DNA of 64,000 nt from Lycium barbarum (GCF_019175385.1 NC_083339.1:112639601-112703600); one strand, 5' to 3'. Counted from the first letter of the stretch, positions 23,801 through 38,358 are shown. The notes: generated by a model from the sequence alone, not told the origin. Numbers and translations are program-made.

Positions 23801-24860
23801 ATTCACTCCCCTCTTGAAAACATCCGGCAGAATTAAAAGAGGGGAGTAGAATGGCGTCAATTGCATTAGGATTGATTAACTGTTTGTTTTCTCATGTGTT
23901 TGGTTTAAGATTGTTGATTTTAGAAAACCTATTTTAGTGGGCTAATTGGGATGTTACTTCGGTAATAAGGAAAATATTTTAGTTTCTTTCATGACTCTAG
24001 GAGAGCTTTCTTTTGATCGGATAGGCTAGTTGGACATTATTTCGGTGTAATATAGAAATACTTTGGTTCATATTATGACTCTAAGAAGGCTGTTAAGCCC
24101 AAAGAAAGATTAAAAATCATACCCAAATCTCCATTAATGACCTGTACATGCATACATTATATACGTATATGTACTATGTGCATATAATTTAGGAATATTG
24201 AAATATTGAAAAGAATGAATTAATAAACCTTTTAAAATATTGTAAAAAAAATTAACAATCTACAGAGATCGGATCGGAAAGGAAGCATTGTAGAATATTT
24301 ATGAAGTTATTTTTTCAAATTTACACTAGCCATTTATCTATCTTATCTGGTCATTCAATATATTTTCTAAGTTGTTAAAATCAATTGAGTTGTTTCAAAT
24401 ATTTATAAAAACGCTGCACAAACCTGCACTGTCTTTTACTTATAACTAAAGTCTTCTTTTATGCAAATTATTATATTTTCTACAAGTCTTATTTTAAATA
24501 GCATATTTATATTTCCGTTATAACCTTAGCAACACTTACAAGCTATTTTCTTAAATATTTAAAATATTATATTTGCATTTTTAGCCTTAATTAATTAACA
24601 TAAGTCCGGTCGGTTAACCATTGTTAATGGATCTTAAAGGATGCCTAAGATCTTCCCTTTAGATTAGTTGAACCCTTACCTAGATCTTTTTGGTTTCGTA
24701 GACTTTAAAAATGGAGCTAACTTTAGAAAATAACTTTAATAAACTTTAGGTGTCTTAATTCACCATAAGTAATTAGGTGGCGACTCCATAACTTTAATTA
24801 ACCCTGGAATTACCGGAATGTTGTAAACTATTTTGACTTCGGTTAAAATAGGGTATAACA
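20875..24860 (+). mobile_element. Probable solo LTR of a large Gypsy family (3986 bp)
   Basis: It begins TGTTGACACCCAATTTCG and ends GGTTAAAATAGGGTATAACA; the termini are imperfect inverted repeats (TGTTGACACCC and GGGTATAACA). TTAGGTGGCGACTCC just before the end is a phrase I associate with such LTRs. Flanks GTACT and ATGCT match at only three of five bases, so the target duplication is weak. A CT-rich leader (21370-21430) and the small frame 21343-21546 lie inside it and look like LTR leader, not a host gene. No transposon protein is encoded. Alternatively it is part of a longer LTR ending at 26177. Confidence 0.55.
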
Positions 24861-25368
24861 ATGCTCATAATGACTCTTGTACAAGCGACACTAGTTTCGG
24901 ATGGTATTTGAATTTCCGATTCTGACCTATTTTTGTTAAATTAGCTTAAAAACGATTGTTTAAAAACGCTTTTCTAATCTTACTCAGACACTATAAAAAT
25001 ACTTACAAGCTATTTTGATTTGAAAAACACCTAAAATAAGCGAATCCAAATAGGCTCTAAATCTAGTCCCCTGGCCGCATTTCATTTCAAGGTGCAAGTT
25101 TATTCCATCATGGAATATTACATGTAAAGAAGTCCTCTAATGCTATTGATAAATTTAGAAACAAAACAATAATGTGTTACTTTCTATCTCTCTGTATTTC
25201 TCTTTATGAGTCCATTCCAATTGCAACCCCGTTAAGCTAACATAATTTTGGTTTGGAATAAATAATATATGTTAAAAGTTTTTAACTATCAAGTCAATTT
25301 TGCAGAGCATATTAATACTTTATTTTTCAGGTTATCAAATCAGACTTATTATGAAAAGTTGCTATTAT
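24861..25368. other. AT-rich spacer, nothing recognised
   Basis: No gene, inverted repeat or element boundary was recognised between the LTR end at 24860 and the putative Tat LTR start at 25369. Confidence 0.5.
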
Positions 25369-25917
25369 TGTAGGTCAAGTTACCGGATTGCATAAAAAAA
25401 AATTACAAACTGCCAATGTGTATACATGGCAAAATATAGCTCAATATGTGGCAACACGATATTGGAACACGTGGCAGAAGAAGGCGGAACGTTGTATGTT
25501 GCCTCATTTAATTCGAGTAGGGAGCCTCCGGTAATATTCAGACCAAATCCGTGAAGGAAATTGTATCGGGTAGTTAATAGCCGAATAACGTTACAAGACC
25601 AGACTAGATATGAAGCAGACGTTACGATTCAGTATTAAGGAAATATTCACTGCCCATTATTGTTCATTATTAGGATTAAATTACTGGTTGAAGAGTTCAT
25701 GAACTAAAGGAGCTTAACAGCCCTGAAAAAGATCATCGAATAATACTGATTACACACTATTCTTGCAAGCTTAGCAGTTTACATTTATTCTCTTAAATTG
25801 CTCTTCTGCTCTGGAACATTATATTTGTTCTTAGAAGACTAAGCATTTAGCTGTTCCACCGGAGGGAACCTATCAAAGGATTTGCTCCTAAGATCAACCA
25901 AGCCCAGGCTCAATCGC

Positions 25918-25998
<81 letters not shown>

Positions 25999-26032
25999 TA
26001 TTTGTTTATTTATTTTAGTCACTAAATTTGTC

Positions 26033-26072
<40 letters not shown>

Positions 26073-26177
26073 TTAATTTCTATAAATTAGTTTTATTTTG
26101 TTACTTATAACAAATCAAATCACGTATCCGTTAAACCACTAAATAAATTTAACTGTTCTATTTTTTTAGGGTAAACA
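25369..26177 (+). repeat. Tat 5' LTR, left end uncertain
   Basis: The right end (GGGTAAACA) is fixed by the adjacent PBS. The left end is placed at TGTAGGTCAAGTTACCGG by a TG start and a change in texture only. It contains a long ATT microsatellite. The matching 3' LTR lies outside the window, so this cannot be checked here. Confidence 0.5.
25921..26071. repeat. Two (ATT)n microsatellite tracts
   Basis: ATT units fill 25921-25997 and again about 26034-26071, separated by a short T-rich stretch. Both lie inside the Tat LTR. Confidence 0.95.
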
Positions 26178-26179
26178 AT

Positions 26180-26199
26180 TTGGAACCCACCGTGGGGCT
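26180..26199 (+). other. Tat primer binding site
   Basis: TTTGGAACCCACCGTGGGGC follows the LTR end by two bases. It matches the Tat-style leader TTTGGCGCCCACCGTGGGGC apart from two bases. Confidence 0.75.
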
Positions 26200-26339
26200 A
26201 AGGATAATAGTGATATTATTTTGTTGCTCTAACCATTAAGCTTACAATTCTTAATTTCTTGTCACTAGATAAGTCTTGAAAGATGAGAATACTAGAAATC
26301 AGGCTGATGGAGTGTTGAACAATTCAAACACTTAGGGAA

Positions 26340-27775
26340 GAAATCAAACCGTAGAAGATGATCCTACGAGGAACGAGCAGATCCTAGAATCACCTCATGG
26401 ATCCAAGCAGACCGGAGATGACAACATTCCTAGCGATGACCACGAAGAAGAAGCGGTTGCAAAAGTAGATCCGAGAATAGCAAAAATACTGGAGTTATTG
26501 AAAAAACAACAAGAAACCATTGTGGATTTGCAAGCAGGGAAAAGAAACGCTGATCCGCCTAATGCGGAGGTAGCACACGAAGAAAACAATAGAGAAGCCC
26601 GAGGCAATATTACGGCACTTGAGGTGATGCAGTACTTGGAGGCTCTTTCCAACCGGTCGGAGAAAAATGAAAAAGAATTGACAGCCGGTTGGATCGGAAT
26701 GAGAAAGAGTTCAAGGCATTCAATTCCCGAATAGATCAGATTTCGGGAGCCCCGTTAGTGTTAAAGGGACCAGATTCGAAAAGATATGTGCAGCTGCCAT
26801 ACCCACCAAGTGCAGCTCCTAAACTCATTCTAAAGAGGTTTAAGATGCTGGCTCTGGCCAAATACGATGGGGCTCCTGATCCTCAGAAGCAAGTAACTTC
26901 ATACACGTGTGTTGTCAAAGGAAATGATATGCAGCCGGATGAAAATGAATCCGTACTGCTTAAGAAGTTGGTGAGAATCTATCCAAAGGAGCAATGACCT
27001 GGTACTCGTTGCTTTCGGAGCATTCCATTCACTCTTTGGAGATGCTTGCGGATGCCTTTATCAAGGCACATACTGGAGCGAAAAAGATGTCAGCGAGGAA
27101 AGCTGATATATTTAAAATTGCTCAGGAAGATGACGAGTTGCTCAGAGAATTCTTTATCCGGTTTCAAAACGAGCGTATGCTGCGTCCCGCCGTTCCGGAC
27201 GAATGGGCAGCAGAGGCATTTGCCAAAGGATTAAACCCAAGAAGTTCTAGTGCTTCATTAAAGTTGAACGAAAACCTATTGGAATTTCCTGCCGCAACAT
27301 GGGCGGACGTTCATAATTGATATGAGTCAAAAATTCGGGTGGAGGATGATCAGTTTGGATTGTCAGCTGGTTCAATCGGCAGAAGTCAGAACCATGACAG
27401 GCTAAGAAGGTCTTCGGATTCAGATTCCAGGTCGAAAAAAGAAAGGTACCAGCCTTATGACCGTCTAGATAGGCCTTAGCGTTGGCCTGAAAAAGGCCGT
27501 GAAATCTAGACTGGGGGAGCGAAGAATGGTGTTGACGATGGACACTCTAATTTGGTGGACGCTTCGATCAACAGGGTCGAGAACCCGAGCCTGACGGATT
27601 ATTGCTTCAATATCGATATGGCTGGTCTAGTTGCAGCTCTTGAAAAGAATGACGACAGAAGGTGGCCTGAGCCCATTCGAACGGATCCCAGTAAGAGAAA
27701 TCCGAATTTAATATGTGATTTTCGCGGGACTCATGTGCATCGTATTGCGTATTGCTGGTATTAAGAATAAGGTTA
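26340..27775 (+). pseudogene. Tat gag, fragmented
   Basis: The capsid/nucleocapsid polyprotein is spread over three frames. The first part (to about 26690) is acidic with a coiled coil (ARIAKILELLKKQQETI-like). The second (26689-26990) has KYDGAPDPQKQVTSY. The third (26994-27320) carries MTWYSLLSEHSIHSLEMLAD, RKADIFKIAQEDDELLREF and VPDEWAAEAFAKGLNPRSS, all typical of Tat gag. Stops follow at 27318, 27477 and 27507, then a piece with DFRGTHVHRIAYCWY (27552-27764) where CDFHGTHGHKTEDC would be expected, so the cysteine-histidine motif is damaged. Confidence 0.85.
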
Positions 27776-27790
27776 CACGGTTATTGAAGA

Positions 27791-28161
27791 ATGGATAATA
27801 GAGCCATAAATGGTTACAGTAAAAGCAAGGGTTTGGTCAGACATTCTGACCTAGACGAGTCAAACCAGGTGGTCAACATGATAATGGGTGGAACCGATAT
27901 TGCGGGGACTCCTTTCATGACTAAGAGAACGAAATTCATAATAACGCGGGAGAAGAGGTCACAAAATTTTGTTCTAGAGAAAGCAATTGTGTTTACCGAT
28001 GAAGATGGGAAAGACTTTACACTTCCGCATAACAACGCGTTGGTGATTTCTATCATAATTGTGGATTGCCAGGTTAAGCGTATTCTTATTGATCCTGGTA
28101 GCTCAGTAAATATCATTAGGTGGAAAGTGGTGGATCAATTATCAATGATAGACAGACTAAC
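27791..28161 (+). pseudogene. Tat protease, left part (continues at 38359)
   Basis: It includes VNMIMGGTDIAGTPF, LPHNNALVISIIIVDCQVKR and the active-site segment ILIDPGSSVNII, where the family has D-(S/T/P)-G-(S/A)-S. The frame runs into the Athila LTR at 28162. Joined across one CTAAC copy it continues to VLNGFNM at 38380, with one stop in the junction region. Confidence 0.85.
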
Positions 28162-29558
28162 TGACGAAGCTAATTTGTATAAGGTTTTATGCTCGTACTT
28201 TGCCAAATTCTAGTATAGTTTATGATATTGTCCCACAGAGATTGGAACAACCTATGCTATAGATTTGTAATGTCTTTACTACTATTTGAGAGAATCAAAC
28301 TGATGGAAGGCGAGTTATTTTTTTTAAATGAAAGTTACTTAGATTAAAAACAAACTACTTCCGGTAAAATTATACTTAGAAAGTGCTGGGAATCGTTGAA
28401 TTCGCTTGATATATTATTATTATAAAATCTTAGTTTCTACGTGCATTTCTCTAAAGAATAATTCCTTATTGCTAATAAAATTATATTTTCACACTAAGAA
28501 ATAAATAATTAATTAACATTCCGTGAGGTTATGTTTCTTAATTGGTTTAAAACTAGTGACGATTAAACTGAAATACTCTCTTGCCTGAATTGTGCTAAAA
28601 ATAGAAAAACTTTGTGAGAATATTTTTACGTTGAACCAAAAATCTTGTCTACAACAATTCCTCCGTGAGAATTCAAATCGAAGCAATCAAGATTATGGGC
28701 TTGGAATAATATGTTAATAAAAATTGCTATCACTCTACTATTTTATTCATCTGTTATATGTACTAATTTTGCTCGTGAGGATTAAGAAATTAATAGAATG
28801 ACAACTTAGAAATAAAATATATAGACTTGATAACAATGAGTACAAAACCATCATTGCAACATATTATGAAATGTAGATGAAAGGTGCAGGCCAAGAATGT
28901 AAACAACTGAAATAGTATTATAAAATATATCAAGTTTCATCACTATCCCAACAAAAAGATAAAATTACCCCATGATGGAGTTAATACTGATAATGGAAAT
29001 ATTCATGTCCATTAAATAAGAAAACAGAAAGAAATACTCAAGAAGAATAATTTCCCCTACTTAATTGAAATCAGGAACTAGAGTAATTCTAGTCTTGAAA
29101 AATTATTTAGAGTAATTCTAGTCTTGAAAAATTATTTTGAACTGAAAAGAAAATTACTCTCTAGAACGATTCAAAAGCCAAGTTCATACTTCTCCTCCAG
29201 AGTTTGACAACATTTTGTAGTCATAAGGTGACTTGGTCGTAACCGTTTTGCTTGTTGGTAATGGTTTTGGCATGACAACATGTTATGACTTCTCATAACC
29301 GTTTTGCTTGTTGGTAACGATTTTGGCATGACAACATGTTATGAATTCTTGGCTGTGTTGTAGAATGCCTTCCGTATTCTTTCAATGACACTCTTGCTCC
29401 TTTTTTCCCGCTTTGTTGTGTTTTTCTGTGATATCTTACTTAACCCTGTATTAATTCTTTCCTGCAATATTTTGTTAAAAATATGGAAAAATAATGATAA
29501 TTTTTATGTTTTTATAAGAATAATTATATATTTATAATCCAACAAAATACACTAATCA
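28162..29558 (-). repeat. Athila 3' LTR (1397 bp) with internal duplications
   Basis: On the plus strand it runs TGACGAAGCTAATTTG to ACACTAATCA. It differs from the 5' copy by two tandem duplications: AGAGTAATTCTAGTCTTGAA (29080-29138) and a ~60-bp unit with GCTTGTTGGTAA (29235-29345). It also keeps a ~40-bp stretch near 29405-29460 that the other copy lacks. Confidence 0.92.
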
Positions 29559-31291
<1,733 letters not shown>

Positions 31292-32450
31292 TCAATCTAT
31301 TAGAGTGATAGATGGTTGTTTCAAAAAATTTTCTCCGTAGTACAATTTTAACATGTGACCATTTACCTTAAACTTGTTTCCTCCATTGGTCTGCTGAATT
31401 TCAATTGCTCCATATGGAGTAACATCTGTAACATTGTAAGGACCTATCCACCTGGATTTCAATTTTCCTGGAAATAGCCTGAGTCTACTATTGTAGAGAA
31501 GTACTTGATCTCCAATTTTGAAACTTTTTTGTCGGATTAAATTGTCATGCCATTTTGTGGGTTTTTCTTTGAAAATTTTGGCATTTTCATAGGCTTCCAA
31601 TCTCAACTCTTCCAACTCATTAACCTGAAAAAATCTATTTTTATTAGCAGAGTTCATTTCAAAATTTAGTGCTTTTTGTGCCCAATAAACTTTGTGATCT
31701 AATTCAACAGGAAAATGACAAGCTTTTCCAAAGACTAATTTGTATGGGAGAGTACCAATTGGCGTTTTAAACGCCGTTTGATACGGCCATAATGCATCCT
31801 CTAATTGCAGAGCCAGGTCTTTTCTTGAGATTCCAACTGTTTTTTGAAGTATTCTTTTTAATTCTCGATTGGAAACATCAACTTGTCCTTGAGTTTGAGC
31901 ATGATATGGTTTTCCTATTTTATGAGTTACACCATATTTTGACAACAAAGCAGAAAATTGTCTATTCATGAAGTGAGTCCCTTGATCACAAATGATAACT
32001 CGTGGAGCACCTAATCTAGTAAAAATATTTTTTCTGTGAAAATCACACACGGTTCTAGCATCATTTTTCCTTGTGGGAATGGCTTCAACTCATCTTGAAA
32101 CATAATCCACAACCACAAGGATATATTCAAAAGAATGAGATGAGGGAAAAGGACCCATAAAATCTATTCCCCAGACATCAAATATTTCACATACCTGGAT
32201 TGATTGTAATGGCATCTCATCTCTCTTAGTGATATTACCTATTCTTTGACACTTGTCACACCTTGCGACGTATGCACGTACATCCTTGAAAAGTGTTGGC
32301 TAGAAAAATCCCACTTCCAAAACTTTAAAAGCAGTTCGGTTGGCTGCATAATGTCCTCCGATTGCTCCACCATGACAGTGGTACAATATCTGGTTCATTT
32401 CTTCTTCGGGTACACATCTTCTAATAATATTATCTGCACAAAATCTAAAC
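31292..32450 (-). pseudogene. Athila integrase, damaged
   Basis: The intact part (32050-31292) has DQGTHFMNRQFSALLSKYGV, HAQTQGQVDVSNRELKRIL and WPYQTAFKTPIGTLPYKLV, then a C-terminal part with LLYNSRLRLFPGKLKSRWIG. Upstream minus-strand sequence to about 32450 encodes the zinc-binding and first catalytic part, with a stop in DYVSR-stop-VEAIPTRKND near 32090. The glutamate expected in the third catalytic block is replaced (QGQVDVSNRE instead of QGQAEVSNRE), which would abolish activity. Confidence 0.88.
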
Positions 32451-32452
32451 AA

Positions 32453-33300
32453 TTAAGGTTCGTCCCACAGATAATATTTAGCATCAAATATAAGCTTTTT
32501 CCTTTGTTGGTAAGAGAGATCTTTAGGTGTCCACTTTCCAACCAAGTAATTTGCAATGTCTGCAAACCAAGGTTGTTGAGTCACAATTGAGTTGACAAAA
32601 AGAATACGTTCATCAGGACACTCTTCTTTTATATCAAAAGACTCACGAGGGGGGTTCTCTAATCTAGGCAAATGGTCATCTACCTGATTCTCCATTCCTT
32701 TTTTATCCTTTATCTCAATGTGAAACTCTTGAAGAAGTAATATCCATCTTAACAATCAAGGTCGGGCATCTTTCTTTGCTAAGAGATATTTTAAAGCCGC
32801 ATGATCAGTGAAAACAACAAAATTTATCAAACGCAAACACCACTGCTAGTAATTCTTTTTCAGTTGTGGTATAATTCAACTGAGCCTCATTTAATGTCCT
32901 ACTGGCTAGTAAATGGGATGATTTTTTTTTATCTTTTATTTGGCCTAAAACAGCTCCGACTGCTATATCACTAGCATCACACATGACCTCAAAAGGCTGA
33001 CTCCAATCATGGGATACGACTACAGGTGCAGTTGATAATTTCTCCTTAAGAGTTTCAAAAGCCTTCAAACAATCACCTGAAAAATTAAACTTAATATCTT
33101 TCATCAAGAGGTTAGCCAAAGGTTTTGAAATCCTTGAAAAGTCTTTTATGAATCTTCTGTAAAAACCTGCATGACCGAGAAAACTTCTAATGCCTTTTAT
33201 AGTTGTGGGAGGGGGTAATCCCGCCATAAGGTCAATTTTTGGTTTATCAACTTCTATCCCTTTAGTGATTTTATGTCCTAAAATAATTCCCTCAATAACC
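32453..33300 (-). pseudogene. Athila RNase H and connection region
   Basis: 33227-32805 encodes GIRSFLGHAGFYRRFIKDF, MCDASDIAVGAVLGQ and YTTTEKELLAVVFAFDKF, the RT thumb/RNase H junction. After a frameshift near 32805 the frame 32755-32453 shows LRWILLLQEFHIEIKDKKG, then NQVDDHLPRLEN where NQVADHLSRLEN is usual. Confidence 0.9.
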
Positions 33301-33328
33301 GTAAAATGACATTTTTCTCAATTAAGAA

Positions 33329-34160
33329 TTAAGTTGTTTCTTCGCATCTTTTAAGAACTAGGGTCAAATGGTGAAGACAATCTTCAAATGTTTTTCCAAA
33401 AAGTGTGAAATCATCCATAAAAATCTCCAAAAACTTTTCATTCATGTCCGAAAAAATTACAGACATGCAGCGTTGAAATGTGGCAGGTGCATTGCACAAA
33501 CCAAATGGCATTCTCCTGTAGGCATATGTTCCATCGGGACACGTGAAAGTTGTCTTATCCTGATCTTCCGGTGCAATTGGTATTGGATTATAACCTGAAT
33601 ATCCATCAAGAAAACAGTAAAACTTATATCCTGCTATTTTTTCCAACATTTGATCAATAATAGGTAAAGGAAAATGATCTTTTTTGGTGGCATCATTGAG
33701 GCGTGTGTAATCAATACAGACTCTCCATCCTGTAATAATTCTTGTTGGTATGAGTTCATTATTTTCATTTTTTATGACAGTCATACCTCCTTTTTTCGGT
33801 ACTACCTAAACAGGACTTACCCATGAACTATCAGAAATGGGGTAAATGATACCTGCTGCTAGTAGTTTTATTATCTCATTTTTTACCATTTCTTGCATTT
33901 CAGGATTCAATCTCCTTTGAGGTTGGATTATTTATTTGTAGCTATATTCCATGAGGATTCTGTGTGTGCAAATAGCTTGATTAATCCCTGTGATGCCTGC
34001 TACAATCCACCCTAAGGCTCCTTTATGTGCTCGTAGTACTTCAATCAAACTATCTTCCTGTTCTGCAGTCAAAGAAAATGAAATAATTACTGGAAATTAT
34101 TCTTTCTCAAGATAAACATACTTTAAATGAGACGGGAGAATTTTGAGTTCAATTGGTTGA
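33329..34160 (-). pseudogene. Athila reverse transcriptase
   Basis: 33784-33329 encodes GWRVCIDYTRLNDATKKDHF, CFLDGYSGYNPIPIAPEDQD, YRRMPFGLCNAPATFQRCM and the catalytic FMDDFTLFG (usual xMDD). Upstream (to 34160) the frame has stops, including one within SPV-stop-VVPKKGG near 33808. It copies element RNA into DNA in intact relatives. Confidence 0.92.
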
Positions 34161-34167
34161 ACTTTTT

Positions 34168-34743
34168 CTAGTTGCATCTCATCACTACCGAATCTTTTTT
34201 CAATAACTCAGCTTCTTCTTTTATGTTGGGATCATCATTCTGTATGGTGCCTGATGTGTCCAAGCATCTTTCCATTGAGTCTGAAATTAATTGATCAGTT
34301 TTGAATTCATCTGCAAGGTCACTAATCATGTCAATCGAAAAGCACGAAAATGATGTCTCATCTCCTGAAAATCTTAGTATCTTTTGCATATCAAAAATGA
34401 CTCTTTCTTCTTCTACTCTCAAAATTAATTGTCCTTGATAGACATCTATGATTTCTTTACCTGTAACAAAAAATGGTCTACCCAAAATTATTGGTTCATC
34501 AGGACATTCCTCCATTTCAAGTACTATAAAATCTATTAGGAAAATAAACTTATCTACTTTAACATGAACATTCTCAATGATTCCCTTAGGTTTATTAGTA
34601 CTCTCATATGCAAATTGAAGTGAAACAACTGTATTTTTCATCTCACCAAGATCTAATTTTCTTAAAATAGAAAATGGCATCAAATTTATTGAAGCTCCAG
34701 AATCACAAAGTGCTTTTTCAAAGTATACCCTCCCAAAGTGCAT
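34168..34743 (-). pseudogene. Athila aspartic protease
   Basis: An open frame with active site LCDSGASINLMPFSILRKL and flap-side segment ILGRPFFVTGKEIIDVYQG. It is continuous in itself but belongs to a broken polyprotein. It is preceded by the gag-protease linker and followed by RT. Confidence 0.9.
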
Positions 34744-34755
34744 GGAATTGTAAAA

Positions 34756-36529
34756 CTACCTGGATTTTTCGAGTTTTTGTGGTAGTTTATTTTGAAGTAT
34801 CGCACCGCATTTCTCAGTAAGCATTACCAAAGAAACTTCTTTTAATTTCCTTTTGTTTGATAAAATATCTTTTAAAAATTTGGCATATGAAGGCATTTGC
34901 AATAAAGCATCAGTAAAAGGAATATTAATGTGGATTTGTTTTAAAATCTCCAAAAACTTTGCAAATTGATTATCGATCTTCTCTCTTTTTAGCTTTTGTG
35001 GAAAAGGAATTTTCACAGGGAAATGAGTCATTTTTTCAATATCTTCATTATTTTTCTTGACTTCTCTTTCTTCTGATGTTTCAAAAAATGTTTCAGCATT
35101 CTTACCCTTGTCTACCTGTTATTCAAGCTGATTCTGATCTTGTCTCTGTGCATAAGGTTCATCAAGATTCTTACCTGATTGTAAAGCAATGGCATTAAGG
35201 TGCTCCTTTGGATTTTTCTCCGTATTACCTGGTAAGAGACCTTGAATCTTTTGACACTAGAGTTGCCAATTGACTTAGCTGAAATTTCAAATTTTTTAGA
35301 GCTAAATTCTGACTCTCCATTTTTTCATCAGTGGCTTTAATATACTTGTACAATAGGTCATCGAGATTTGAATGGGCTTGTTGAGGCCTTTGCTGGTATG
35401 GTGTTGTTTGTTGATATGGTCTAAAATTCGATGGCCCGCAGTCTTGATTCTGGTATTCGGGTGGACCCTGTACCTATTGCCTTTGAAAGCTTTGGGAGTT
35501 TTTAGCACCATTTGGATTGTTCCATTGAAAGCCTGGATGTTTTTGTGCCAATGGACTACCAAAAGAGTATGGCTTGTATCCGTGGACATTTACCTGCTCA
35601 TCATTTTGATTGCTTGCTTGACATTCATGGTTTAGATGGTTTCCTCCACACATGTCACAAGCCTTAGCTTGGCTTCACTGTTGTGTATTCACCTGAAAAA
35701 ATTCAATTTTTTTGTGCCAAAGAAATAATCTGTTGTGTCAGTGTATTTAAAGCATCTTGTTGATTTACAGTAGCAGCCTTCTTGATGATTATGCGGTCAG
35801 ATGCCATTGAATGACATTTTCAGAGATTTCATTCATCATTTTTAGTGCTTCTTCTATAGTTTTTCCCATAACAGAACCTTCTGCAGCTACATCTATCACA
35901 TTTCTAGATGAAGGTTTTAGACCATGAAAGAAAATATACAACTGCATATGTTCAGGAATATCGTGGTGCAGACATTTTCTTAGCATTGATTTTAATCTTT
36001 CTCATGTTTTATAAACTGACTCAGTGTCAGTCTGCAAGAAATTAGAAATATCTTGCCTTAACTTTGTGGTTTTAGCAGGAGAAAAATATTTATTTAAAAA
36101 TTTCTGAGTCATCTGATCCCATGTAGTAATAGACCCTTGAGGCAAACTTCGCAACCAAGTCTTGGCATCTCCTTTAAAGAAAAAGGAAATAGCCTCAACT
36201 TTATTGCTTCAGCAGGTACTCCATTATACTTAGCAGTTTCAACAAGTTCCAAAAAATCAATTAAATGATTGTGTGGATCTTCACCTGGATCACCAGTGAA
36301 GATACAAGATTGTTGAATTGTTTGAATCAGGGCCTGTCCTAATTTCAAAGTTGTTGGCTGCCACCGGAGGGTTCCTAACACTGGATTCACATTTGAAGCG
36401 ATCTGGTCTAGCATAATGCCTTAGGATTTTGTTTGCTAATCTTGGCGCCATTTCATCAAACTGATCTTCTACATGGACTGGTGGTGGGATCTCCGGTGCA
36501 TTAACGTTATCTTCTAATTAGTGCTCCAT
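34756..36529 (-). pseudogene. Athila gag and gag-protease linker
   Basis: It starts MEH at 36529, followed at once by a stop. Core parts lie in alternating frames: CIFTGDPGEDPHNHLIDFLE and EAIKLRLFPFSLK (36414-36200), then DISNFLQTDTESVYKTWERL and KCLHHDIPEHMQLYIFFHGL (36060-35789). A zinc knuckle CDMCGGNHLNHEC follows near 35650. The 35031-34756 frame (FAKFLEILKQIHINIPFTDA) is the Athila linker before protease. Several stops lie at 35100-35290. Confidence 0.9.
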
Positions 36530-37062
36530 TTTGTCACAAGTTATGCTTTGAGACGATGTTTGTTCTTTCTTGCATAAACGAAAAGATTTTTCAATTTTAG
36601 GATCGTAACAGACCAACTCTTTTGTAGAAGAGCGGGTCACAAATTTCCTGAAAATTTTAGAACAAGAGAAATAATTCCTAAAGTCGTAATAGTAGTAGTA
36701 CAAATATCTATATATATATATATATATATATAACAATAATTAAGAACAGTAAATAAGCAAAGAAAAAATAGAAAATAGAAAATTTACTAGGATGATAAAA
36801 GTAGTTGGTAAGGGAAATAATAAGATAATATTACCCTTAGATAATAATAGTTACTATGTTAATACTAATAAATTAAAAAAAAAAAAAAACGTAACTAATG
36901 AGATAGTTACTGAATGTTCACTACAAAAAAAAATAATATATCCCTTAGTTGTTTTACGTTTATGAACTAAAGACAAAGAAAGAGATAAGACTTATGTGTT
37001 ATTAAGATAGTAACAATAACAGTACAAAAAACAGAAATAAATCTGAAATAGATGTATGCCAA
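36530..37062 (-). other. Athila 5' leader
   Basis: Non-coding leader between the PBS and gag. It holds a short (TA)n tract at 36705-36730 and A-rich runs near 36868. No ORF with family features is present. Confidence 0.7.
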
Positions 37063-37082
37063 TCCCCGGCAACGGCGCCAAT
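37063..37082 (-). other. Athila primer binding site (tRNA-Asp type)
   Basis: The minus strand reads TTGGCGCCGTTGCCGGGGA just inside the 5' LTR. This is the standard Athila PBS. Confidence 0.92.
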
Positions 37083-37083
37083 T

Positions 37084-38358
37084 TGACGAAGCTAATTTGG
37101 ATAAGGTTTTATGCTTGTACTTTGCCAAATTCTAGTATAGCTTATGATATCATCCCACAGAGATTAGAACCACCTATGCTAGAGATTTGTAATATTTTTA
37201 CTACTATTTGAGAGAATCAAACTGATGAAAGGTGAGTTATTTTTTTTTTTAAAATGAAAGTTACTTAGATTAAAAATAAACTACTTCTGGTAAAATTATA
37301 TTTAGAAAGTGTTGGGAATCGTTGAATTCAATTGATATATTATTATGATAAAATCTCAGTTTCTACATGCATTTCTCTAAAGAATAATTTCTTATTGCTA
37401 ATACAATTATATTTTCACACTAAGAAATAAATAATTAATTAACATTCCGTGAGGTTATGTTAATTAATTGGTTTAAACTAGTGACGATAAAACTGAAACA
37501 CTCTCTTGCTTGAATTGTGCTAAAAATAGTAAAAACTTTGTGAGAATATTTTTACTTTGAACCAAAAATCTTGTCTACAAAAATTCCTCCGTGACAATTA
37601 AAATCGAGGCAAGCAAGATTATGGGCTTGGAATAATATGTTAATAAAAATTGCTATCACTCTACTATTTTATTCATCTGTTATATATGTTAATTTTGCTC
37701 CGTGAGAATTAAAAAATTAATATAATGATAACTTAGAAATAAAATATATAGACGTGATAACAATGAATATAAGACCATCATTCCAACACATTATGAAATG
37801 TAGATGAAAGGTGCAGGCCAAGAATGTAAACAACAGAAATAGCATTATAAAATATATCAAGTTTCATCACTATCCCAACAAAAGGAAAAATTACTCCATG
37901 CTGGATTTAATACTGATAATGGAAATATTCATGTCCATTCAATAAGAAAATAGAAAGAAATACTCAAGAAGAATAATTTTCCCTACTTAATTAAAATCAG
38001 GGACTAGAGTAATTCTAGTCTTGAAAAATTATTTTGAACTGAAAAGAAAATTACTCTCTAGAACGATTCAAAAGCTAAGTTCATCCTTCTCCTCTAGAGT
38101 TTGACAACATTTTATAGCCATAAGGTGACTTGGTCGTAACCATTTTGCTTGTTGGTAACGGTTTTGGCATGACAACATGTTATGAATTCTTGGTTGTGTG
38201 GTAGAATGTTTTCGGTATTCTTTCAATGACACTCTTGCTACTTTTTTTTTTATTTCTTTCCCTGCAATATTTTGTTAAAAATATGGAAAAATAATGATAA
38301 TTTTTATGTTTTTGTAAGAATAATTATATATTTATAATCCAACAAAATACACTTATCA
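37084..38358 (-). repeat. Athila 5' LTR (1275 bp)
   Basis: On the plus strand it runs TGACGAAGCTAATTTGG to ACACTTATCA, followed by CTAAC. It is colinear with 28162-29558 apart from the duplications in that copy and a deletion here near 38245-38255. Confidence 0.93.
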
